Part shown: positions 46,694 through 53,553 of the stretch, one piece after another
Position numbering within the stretch: the stretch's first letter is position 1
How the letters are laid out: every line of letters starts with the position of its first letter
DNA from: an uncultured bacterium
GTDB taxonomy: Bacteria > Bipolaricaulota > Bipolaricaulia > UBA7950 > UBA9294
Direction: 5' to 3'
DNA: 64,000 bases
Assembly (NCBI GenBank): GCA_903857865.1
Contig: CAIOGO010000016.1
Span: forward strand, 4,081-68,080
Notes under the pieces: model-generated
The model's database searches: none
Told to the model about the DNA's origin: nothing
The model's input: only the letters and a program-made list of their open reading frames with translations
Program-made: the position numbers and the translations under genes

Positions 46694-47368
46694 CTACGAC
46701 ATGCGGGGGCCGAAGAGCGCCGTGCCGACGCGGACCATCGTCGCGCCCTCGTCGATGGCGACGCGGTACGAGTCGCTCATGCCCATGGACAGGATCTGCA
46801 TCTGCGTGCGTTCCAGCGCGAGGCGGCTGAGTCCGTCGAACAGCCGCTTGGTTTCCCGAAACGCGGGGCGCAGCGACTCGGGATCGGCGACGAGGGGTCC
46901 CATGGTCATCAGCCCCACGACACGAACCGCCCCGAGCTTTTCCAGCGCGCGGACGAAGTCCGTGGCATCCTCGGGCAGGACGCCCGACTTCTGCGGCTCG
47001 CGGGCGCTGTTGACCTCGACGAGGATCGGCGTCACTCGTCCAAGGGCGTGCGACGCGGCGTCGACGGCCTCGGCGAGGCGAACCGAATCGACGGTCTGGA
47101 TGAGGTCAAACAGCCGCACGGCGTCCTTCGCCTTGTTCCGCTGGAGGTGGCCGATGAGATGCCATTTTGCCACGGCACGGCTGACGGCGGCCTGGGCCGC
47201 CTCCGCCTCCTGCACGTAGTTCTCGCCGACGATCGAGATGCCCGCCGCGAGGACGGCGCGGACTTCGTCCGGCGTGCGCATCTTCGCCGCGGCGACGACC
47301 GCCACGTCCGGCGGGATGCCGGAGAGCAGACGTCGGGCGCGTTCCTCGATCGAGTCCCGTGCATCCAC
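46694..47368 (-). CDS. yggS: YggS/PROSC-type PLP-binding homeostasis protein
   Basis: A 224-residue protein from GTG 47368 (AGGAGG 8 bases upstream). VAVVAAAKMRTPDEVRAVLAAGISIVGENYVQEAEA carries the PLP Lys (K29) and the GENY-V-Q-E motif, KWHLIGHLQRNKAKDAVRLFDLIQTVDSVRLAEAVD is the family H-x-I-G-x-L-Q-x-N-K signature, LVEVNSAREPQKSGVLPED, VGLMTMGPLVADPE, LSMGMSDSYRVAIDEGATMVRVGTALFG ends the barrel. It binds PLP without known enzymatic action and maintains vitamin B6 and amino-acid balance. The ABC-F gene lies just upstream on the same strand (15-base gap), so cotranscription is likely. Confidence 0.93.
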   Translation of the reverse strand: MDARDSIEERARRLLSGIPPDVAVVAAAKMRTPDEVRAVLAAGISIVGENYVQEAEAAQAAVSRAVAKWHLIGHLQRNKAKDAVRLFDLIQTVDSVRLAEAVDAASHALGRVTPILVEVNSAREPQKSGVLPEDATDFVRALEKLGAVRVVGLMTMGPLVADPESLRPAFRETKRLFDGLSRLALERTQMQILSMGMSDSYRVAIDEGATMVRVGTALFGPRMS

Positions 47369-47382
47369 CCTGCGTGCCTCCT

Positions 47383-49284
47383 CTACTCCGCGAGCGCCGG
47401 AAGCGCGCCCCACTCTTCCACGCTCGCCTCGAGAGCAGCCTTCACTTGAGCGTGGTCCGTGCCGAGCGAAGCGATGCGTCCGGCGTCGCCCTTCTCGCTC
47501 GCTTCGACGAGGCCGCGCTCGATGGCCGCCAACTCCGCTTCGAGGGACTCGATCCGTTCCTCGACGGCGCGGCGGGCGTCCTCGAGGCGCTTCTGCTCGT
47601 ACTTGTCTACCTTCTTCGGACGGTCGGTCCTCACGCGCTCCGCGACCTGAGGGCGCTTAGTCTCCGCGTGAGGTTTGGCGGCGTCTTCGCGCTCGCTCTC
47701 GAAGAGCCTGCGGCGGTACTCCGCGTAGCCGTACGAGCGGGTGACGACCCCGCCGTCCTCGACGAGCCAGACGCGCGTCGTCACGGCCTCGAGCAAGGCG
47801 CGATCGTGCGACACGAGGAGGATCGTTCCCTCGTAGGCGAGAAGGGCGGCCTCGAGGATCTCCTGGCTCGCGAGATCGAGATGGTTCGTGGGTTCGTCGA
47901 GCAGGAGTAAATTGCCGTCCATGAGGGACAGAAGCGCGAGGGCGACGCGGCTGCGTTCGCCGCCCGAGAGGTTCTTGGTCTTCTTGTCCACATCGTCGCC
48001 GGAGAAGAGGAACGAGCCAAGGAGGCCGCGCGCCTCACTGATCGTGAGGTTCGTTCGGCCGAGCAGCGTTTCGAGCACGGTGCGGTCGTCGTGGAGTCCC
48101 TCCTGCGTCTGGGTGAAGACGGCGGTCTTCACCCCGTGGCCCTGCTCGACGCTGCCGCCAAGCGGGCGGAGGTCGCCGGTGATCGTTCGCAGGAGCGACG
48201 TCTTGCCGCAGCCGTTCGGGCCGATGATGGCCACCTTCTCGTCCCGATACAGATCGAGGTCCGTGCACGTGATGAGCGGCCGGTCGAAGCCGACGGCAAG
48301 GTCACGCAACGCGAGAACGCGCTTCCCGCTTGGCGTGCCCGCACTGATTCGCAGGCTGATGCGTTTGGCCTCGCGCGGGCGCTCGATTCTCGTCTCTTCG
48401 ATGCGTTCGAGCTTCTTCTCGCGATCCTTGGCCTGGCGGTGCTTCTGGCCCATCTTGTGGCGGCGGACGAAGTCCTTGTACTTCTCGATCGTCTCTTCCT
48501 GCTCGACGAACGCCTCGAGGCGCTTGCGCCTCTCCTCGTCGCGCAGCTCGCGCGACGCGCCATACCCGACGCGGTACGCGGCCACCTGGGCAAACGCGAT
48601 CTCCCAGGTCCGGTTGGCCACGCGCTCCAAGAGGTGACGATCGTGGGACACGAGGACGAGGGCGCCGCCGAACTCGAGCAACTGCTCTTCCAACCAGTCG
48701 AGGGCACCGAAGTCGAGGTGGTTCGTCGGCTCGTCGAGAAGCAGGAGGTCGGGGCTCTCAAGCAAGACACGGGCCAGGGCGGCTCTCGCCTCTTCGCCGC
48801 CGGACAGGAACTCGACCGGCTTCGTGAAGTCGGCATCGGAGAAGCCGACGCCGTGGAGGGCGACGCGGACGACCGCCTCGATCTCGTACCCGCCGCCGGA
48901 TTGGTAGCGGTGTAGGAGATCGTCGTAGCGGTGCAGATCCTCCTCGGAAGCGTCGCCGGCGAGGCGAACCTCGAGCTCGCGCAGTTCGCGCTCCGCCGCC
49001 TGCAAGGGGGCGAACGCCGCCTCCATCGCTTCGAACAGCACCCCGTGGTCCTGAAGTCTTGCGGCTTGCGGAAGGTACCCCACGCGCGTTGCGCCAATGA
49101 GGCGGATCGTGCCGGCCGACGGGTTTTCGTCGCCGGACAAGAGCCGCAGGAGCGTCGACTTCCCCACGCCGTTGTCGCCGATCAGGGCAATCCGGTCGCC
49201 GGACCCGATCTGAGCGGAGAACGGCGCGAACAGCGTGTCGCCTCCGAACGATTTCGTGAGCTGTTCGACCTGGACGAGGGACAT
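47383..49284 (-). CDS. ABC-F family ATP-binding protein
   Basis: A 633-residue soluble protein with two ABC cassettes. First: GDNGVGKSTLLRLLSGDE (Walker A), EFLSGGEEARAALARVL (signature), LLLLDEPTNHLDF. Second: GPNGCGKTSLLRTITGD, NLSGGERSRVALALLSL, LLLLDEPTNHLDL. Between them is a basic linker typical of ABC-F (EETIEKYKDFVRRHKMGQKHRQAKDREKKLERIEE). C-terminal coiled-coil helices (QKRLEDARRAVEERIESLEAELAAIERGL) are longer than in EttA and similar to Uup. ABC-F proteins act on ribosomes to resolve stalls or give antibiotic resistance. ATG 49284 is the family start; an in-frame extension to about 50415 is antisense to the next gene and not real. Confidence 0.9.
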   Translation of the reverse strand: MSLVQVEQLTKSFGGDTLFAPFSAQIGSGDRIALIGDNGVGKSTLLRLLSGDENPSAGTIRLIGATRVGYLPQAARLQDHGVLFEAMEAAFAPLQAAERELRELEVRLAGDASEEDLHRYDDLLHRYQSGGGYEIEAVVRVALHGVGFSDADFTKPVEFLSGGEEARAALARVLLESPDLLLLDEPTNHLDFGALDWLEEQLLEFGGALVLVSHDRHLLERVANRTWEIAFAQVAAYRVGYGASRELRDEERRKRLEAFVEQEETIEKYKDFVRRHKMGQKHRQAKDREKKLERIEETRIERPREAKRISLRISAGTPSGKRVLALRDLAVGFDRPLITCTDLDLYRDEKVAIIGPNGCGKTSLLRTITGDLRPLGGSVEQGHGVKTAVFTQTQEGLHDDRTVLETLLGRTNLTISEARGLLGSFLFSGDDVDKKTKNLSGGERSRVALALLSLMDGNLLLLDEPTNHLDLASQEILEAALLAYEGTILLVSHDRALLEAVTTRVWLVEDGGVVTRSYGYAEYRRRLFESEREDAAKPHAETKRPQVAERVRTDRPKKVDKYEQKRLEDARRAVEERIESLEAELAAIERGLVEASEKGDAGRIASLGTDHAQVKAALEASVEEWGALPALAE

Positions 49285-49362
49285 GCCTATCATGGTACGT
49301 GAACGCGCCAAGGGGCGAAAGCACTTGTTCTCCCGTTGGGCGGCGTGTGCTACGATGCGGCG

Positions 49363-50400
49363 ATGGGCGGGATGAAAGAAGCAGTGCTTTTCGAGCGAAA
49401 GCGTGATGGAGGCGTCCGCTGCCGGTTGTGCGCTCATGGCTGCACGGTTGCGCGCGGAGCGCGAGGGCTCTGTGGAGTGCGGGAGAACGTGAACGGAACC
49501 CTCGCGAGTCTCATCTACGGGCGGCTTGTAGCACGCGAGGTCGATCCGATCGAGAAGAAACCCATGTTCCACTTCCTCCCGGGGTCGCGTGCCTACTCGA
49601 TTGCTACGGTGGGCTGCAACTTCTCTTGCCAGAACTGCCAGAATCACTTCATCTCGCAGTACCCCAGACAGCACGATGGCCGCTTGGTGGGCGACACCGT
49701 GTCCGTGGAGGACATCGTGGCGGGGGCGGTCGAGGCCGGGTGCGCATCCATCGCCTACACGTACGCGGAGCCGACTATCGCGATCGAGTTCTACCTCGAG
49801 GTGATGCAGCGAGCGCGAGAAGCCGGGCTGGCCAACGTGTGGGTTTCCAATGGGTACTTCACGCGCGAGGCGAGCGACCTCTTCCTGCCGACGCTCGACG
49901 GGATCAACATCGATCTCAAGGGCATTTCCGACGAGTTCTACCACCATGTAGCTGGGGCCAACGTGCGCCCCGTCCTCGACTCGATCGAGCGCACGCACAA
50001 CGCGGGAGTCTGGGTCGAGGTCACGACACTTGTCATTCCAGACCTGAATGACTCCGACGACGACCTGCACTGGACGGCCGAAGCGGTGGCCGGCATCTCG
50101 CCTTCGATTCCGTGGCACGTCAGCCGTTTCTTTCCGGCGCACCGAATGATCGAGCGTCCGCCCACGCCGATCGCGACGCTCGAACGCGCCCGCCGCATCG
50201 GGCAGGCATCCGGGCTTGACTACGTCTACATCGGCAACGTGCCCGGCGAAGGCGAGGACACCAAGTGCCCCGAGTGCGGTGCGCGAGTCGTGGCGCGCGC
50301 CGGCTACGTCGTTCGTGAGAACCGGCTTCGCGACGGACGCTGCCCGGAGTGCGGCGCCACCGTGGACGGCGTCTGGGGATCCTCCGAGCCTGCATCTTAG
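49363..50400 (+). CDS. amrS: AmmeMemoRadiSam-system radical SAM enzyme (AmrS)
   Basis: A 345-residue radical SAM protein. The cluster motif CNFSCQNCQN (C85, C89, C92) is the AmrS/PflA-type CxxxCxxC. Ahead of it is an N-terminal Cys region (CRLCAHGC at 20-27, then C37) that may hold another metal site. Further on are the SAM strand CASIAYTYAEPTIAIEFY, WVSNGYFTREASDLFLP and, at the C-terminus, two CPECGA units that look like a zinc ribbon. AmrS acts with Memo and AMMECR1-type proteins in a system of undefined chemistry. No Memo or AMMECR1 gene is next to it. A TACGAT -10 box at 49351-49356 ends 6 bases before ATG 49363, so the transcript may be leaderless. Confidence 0.9.
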   Translation: MGGMKEAVLFERKRDGGVRCRLCAHGCTVARGARGLCGVRENVNGTLASLIYGRLVAREVDPIEKKPMFHFLPGSRAYSIATVGCNFSCQNCQNHFISQYPRQHDGRLVGDTVSVEDIVAGAVEAGCASIAYTYAEPTIAIEFYLEVMQRAREAGLANVWVSNGYFTREASDLFLPTLDGINIDLKGISDEFYHHVAGANVRPVLDSIERTHNAGVWVEVTTLVIPDLNDSDDDLHWTAEAVAGISPSIPWHVSRFFPAHRMIERPPTPIATLERARRIGQASGLDYVYIGNVPGEGEDTKCPECGARVVARAGYVVRENRLRDGRCPECGATVDGVWGSSEPAS

Positions 50401-50436
50401 CGCGGCCCGCATCACGCGAAGCTCGCCAGTTCCCGC

Positions 50437-50668
50437 TGTAGCGTCGTGAGCTTGGCTCCCGGCGTTCGTTGGTGCCGGGCGCTAGGGCTTGCGGCGGTTC
50501 TGTAGTGCCGCAAGCTGGTCTCCGACGTCTACGACAGGAACCCGGTCAGGAGAAGCCGGCACCCACCACGGCTTCTCCCTAGCGGCTCGACAAGCGAGAC
50601 CGTCGAGCCGCCTCGCACACAGGGTGCGGCGCGTTCTCTCGTTAGAACCGAACGCGTGCGACGCTACA
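50437..50668. repeat. Hairpin cluster bounded by TGTAGCGTCG inverted repeats
   Basis: The gap 50401-50737 holds no gene. It is bounded by TGTAGCGTCG (50437-50446) and CGACGCTACA (50659-50668). Inside are three perfect hairpins: GCTTGCGGC/GCCGCAAGC (50487-50495 and 50507-50515), GGAGAAGCC/GGCTTCTCC (50549-50557 and 50570-50578) and GCGGCTCGAC/GTCGAGCCGC (50582-50591 and 50602-50611). The terminal words match the repeat region at 45892-45990. It looks like a MITE- or REP-like element, a structured RNA, or both. Confidence 0.72.
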
Positions 50669-50737
50669 GGGATCCTCTCGTTCTTTGCACCCTTGGCGTG
50701 AGAATCCGCTACGCGCGTTCGTCGCCCTCGCCGGCCC

Positions 50738-51160
50738 CTAGCGAGTCGTGATGGTCACACGCCTCGCTTCGTGATCCAACAGCTCGATGAACACGAGGAT
50801 GTCGCTTGCCTCGACGAGCCCGTCGATGCGTTCCGGCCACTCCACGACCGTGACCCCATGCTCCGGCGGGAGGTCCGCGTCGAGGCCCGCCTCCGCCAAC
50901 TCGTTGAGCGAGGACAGACGATAGGCATCGACGTGGTGCAACGCGAGCCTGCCCTTGTACTCGCGCGCCAGGACGTAGCTTGGCGAGACAACGACATCGG
51001 TGATGAGCAGTCCCTTGGCGATTCCTTTGACGATCGTCGTCTTACCCGAACCCAGGGGGCCGACGAGAGAGACGAGCATGCCGTCCCGCAGCTTGCCGGC
51101 CAGGTCGACGCCGATGTCCTCCGCGTCGGTCGCTTCCCTCGCGATGATCGTCTTGTTCAT
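50738..51160 (-). CDS. tsaE: tRNA threonylcarbamoyladenosine biosynthesis ATPase TsaE
   Basis: A 140-residue ATPase of t6A37 biosynthesis. P-loop GPLGSGKTT at residues 34-42, then KGIAKGLLITDVVVSPSYVLAREYKGRLALHHVDAYRLSS (with the conserved S-P-T/S-Y-x-L and H-x-D-x-Y-R motifs) and VTVVEWPERI (W-P/E-x-R region). It works with TsaB, TsaC and TsaD to make threonylcarbamoyl-adenosine on tRNAs reading ANN codons. It lies downstream of pheT with 4 bases shared (51157-51160). Confidence 0.95.
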   Translation of the reverse strand: MNKTIIAREATDAEDIGVDLAGKLRDGMLVSLVGPLGSGKTTIVKGIAKGLLITDVVVSPSYVLAREYKGRLALHHVDAYRLSSLNELAEAGLDADLPPEHGVTVVEWPERIDGLVEASDILVFIELLDHEARRVTITTR

Positions 51161-53532
51161 GCCGCTCGGAGGCGAACGTCGAGCTCGCTCAGGCGTTGGG
51201 CAATGCGCTCGACGACGACGGCGATCTCCGCGTCGGTCAACGTTCGATCCGAAGCGCGCAACGAGATCTCGTACGTCAGGCTGCGGCGGCCGGCGCCGAC
51301 CTGCTCGCCGGTGTACACGTCGTAGAGGAGGACGGACTCGACCTCCGGCTCGGCGGACAGCACGGCGCGCACCCGCGCCTCATCGAGGTCGGCCGGCGTC
51401 AGCACGGACAGGTCGCGTTTCGCCGCCGGGAGGATCGGAAGAGGCTGGTAGCGCACAGGCGTCGCCAAGCCAGCGAAGAGGGGAAGAAGGTCGAACTCGA
51501 ACAGGAATGCCGTCGTCGGCACGGCGAAGCGATCGACCAGTTCCGGATGGATCTCTCCAAGGAAGCCGAGGGTGGCGTCGCCCCGCGTGAAGCGGACGCT
51601 GCGGCCCGGGTGAAAGTACGGCCGGCTGAGATCGGCCGCGACCGTGACTCCGTCGAGACACAGCCCGTCGACCAGCCGGTCGAGGAGCCCGCGCGCCAGG
51701 GCGAGCGACACGCGCTCCTTCCCAGAGAGCGGGAGCCCTGTCCGGCCGAAGAACGCGCCGCCGAGCGCGTCTCGCTCGCCGCGCGACGCGGAGAAGACGC
51801 GGCCCACTTCGAACACCATGCCCCCGTCGACGCCGCGGCTGAGATTCGTCTCGACGACCGACAAGACACCGGGGAGCAGGCTGCCGCGCAGGGCGGCCTG
51901 CGTCGCTGCCATCGGGTTGCGCACCGCGACCAGGTCGTCGGCCGACATGCCGAGGGCCTCGCGCCACGTCCTCTTGTCGAAGCCGTCCGTGAGGACTTCG
52001 TCCATGCCGAGTCCTACGAGCAGCTCGCGCACTCGGTCCTTGCCGCGCTCGGTCGCGTCCTTTCGTCCGATTCGGAGGGGCGACCGCGGCGCCTTGGACG
52101 TGAGGCGGTCGTACCCGTGGATTCGGCCCACCTCTTCCACCAGGTCCGCCTCGCGCTCGAGATCGCGGCGGAACGAGGGGACATCGACCACGACGATGCC
52201 CTTTCGGACGCGAGCGCCGATCTGAAGCCGTCGCAGGAGAGCGGCGACCTGGTCTGCGTCCACGTCGATGCCGAGCAACTCCTGGGCGCGGGCTGGGCGA
52301 AGTTCGAGAGTCCGCGGCGCCGCGGGAGCCGGGTACGCGTCGGCCAGTCCTGCGAGGACACGGCATCCGGACAGGTTCTGCATCCAGTGCGCGGCGCGCG
52401 CCGCGGCGAACGGCACGCTGTCCGGATCGAGGCCGCGCTCGAACCGCTGGGACGCCTCACTGCAAAGACCTAGGGCGCGCGACGACTGTCGAATCGTGTC
52501 ATTGTGGAAGACGGCAATCTCGAGAATCACGCGCTTCGTCTCCTCCGTGATCTCGCTCGCCTCGCCTCCCATGACGCCGGCAAGAGCGATAGGGCGATCT
52601 TGGTCCGTGATCAAGAGAGTGCGCTCGTCGAGCGTTCGATCCGTGCCGTCCAGAGTTCGGAAGACCTCTCCCGGCTTGGCTCGCCGCACACCGATGACGC
52701 CTTCCATCCGATCCGCGTCGAACGGATGCAGGGGCTGGCCGAGCTCGAGCATGGTGAGGTTCGTTGCATCGACGATGTTGGACACCGGGCGCATGCCCGC
52801 CTTCAGCAGCCGGTGCTGGATGCGCAACGGCGACGGTCCGACGCGCACGTCCTCCATCAGACGAGCCGCGTAGCGCGGCGTGTCGTGCGGGCTCTCGATC
52901 GACACCTTGACGCAGTCCGCGGCTCGCGCAGCGTCCTCTCGCACCGAGACGTCGAGCGAACGGAGCGGTCGGTCGAGGATGGCGGCAACTTCGCGAGCCA
53001 CGCCGACGACGCTGGCGCAATCCGGCCGATTCGAGGTGATCTTGATGTCGAGGATGAAATCGTCGACCTCGAGGAGGGACGCCATGTCCGTGCCTACGGT
53101 GAGACCCAGGCGGGGGTCGAAGATCCAGATGCCCTCGGAATGGTCCTCGAGGCCGAGTTCGGCCCGCGAGCAGATCATGCCGTTCGAGACCTTGCCTCGC
53201 ACTTTGCGGCGCTCGATTCGAAATCCTCCCGGCAGTTCGGCGCCGACGAGGGCGAGCGGGGCTAGGATCCCGGCGCGGACGTTGGGCGCGCCGCACACGA
53301 CGTCCACCGTCTCGGAGCCCGTGGCGACCGTGCACAGCGATAGGTGGTCGGAGTCCGGGTGCGGGACGCAGCTTTCCACGCACCCTACGAGCACGCCGCG
53401 CAGCGTCCCCGTCTTCGAGATCTCCTCAACTTCGAGGCCGGCGAGCGTCAAACGCTCGGCCAGTCGAACGACGGACGCTTCGTCCGTGTCGACATCCACG
53501 TAGTCCGCCAGCCATCGAATGGGAACCTTCAT
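51157..53532 (-). CDS. pheT: Phenylalanyl-tRNA synthetase beta subunit
   Basis: A 791-residue PheT. From the start: KVPIRWLADYVDV, the tRNA-binding OB fold region (LRGVLVGCVESCVPHPDSDHLSLCTV and VCGAPNVRAGILAPLALVGA), then B3/B4 and B5 domains (VRVGPSPLRIQHRLLKAGMRPVSNIVDATNLTMLELGQPLHPFDADRM), a DNA-binding-like B5 (LRPARAQELLGIDV), the catalytic-like B6/B7 domains and a C-terminal FDX-ACB (ILPAAKRDLSVLTPADLDEARVRAVL). Length is normal. ATG 53532 follows GGAGG. pheS, which almost always precedes pheT, is not found next to it; the neighbour upstream is the M1 peptidase gene. Confidence 0.94.
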   Translation of the reverse strand: MKVPIRWLADYVDVDTDEASVVRLAERLTLAGLEVEEISKTGTLRGVLVGCVESCVPHPDSDHLSLCTVATGSETVDVVCGAPNVRAGILAPLALVGAELPGGFRIERRKVRGKVSNGMICSRAELGLEDHSEGIWIFDPRLGLTVGTDMASLLEVDDFILDIKITSNRPDCASVVGVAREVAAILDRPLRSLDVSVREDAARAADCVKVSIESPHDTPRYAARLMEDVRVGPSPLRIQHRLLKAGMRPVSNIVDATNLTMLELGQPLHPFDADRMEGVIGVRRAKPGEVFRTLDGTDRTLDERTLLITDQDRPIALAGVMGGEASEITEETKRVILEIAVFHNDTIRQSSRALGLCSEASQRFERGLDPDSVPFAAARAAHWMQNLSGCRVLAGLADAYPAPAAPRTLELRPARAQELLGIDVDADQVAALLRRLQIGARVRKGIVVVDVPSFRRDLEREADLVEEVGRIHGYDRLTSKAPRSPLRIGRKDATERGKDRVRELLVGLGMDEVLTDGFDKRTWREALGMSADDLVAVRNPMAATQAALRGSLLPGVLSVVETNLSRGVDGGMVFEVGRVFSASRGERDALGGAFFGRTGLPLSGKERVSLALARGLLDRLVDGLCLDGVTVAADLSRPYFHPGRSVRFTRGDATLGFLGEIHPELVDRFAVPTTAFLFEFDLLPLFAGLATPVRYQPLPILPAAKRDLSVLTPADLDEARVRAVLSAEPEVESVLLYDVYTGEQVGAGRRSLTYEISLRASDRTLTDAEIAVVVERIAQRLSELDVRLRAA

Positions 53533-53553
53533 GGTTGGATCCTCCACGCCCCG

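Noticed and set aside
49285-50415. N-terminal extension of the ABC-F protein to 1010 residues
   Set aside because: The extension is antisense to amrS and lacks homology; the conserved ABC-F start MSLVQVEQLTKSF lies at 49284.
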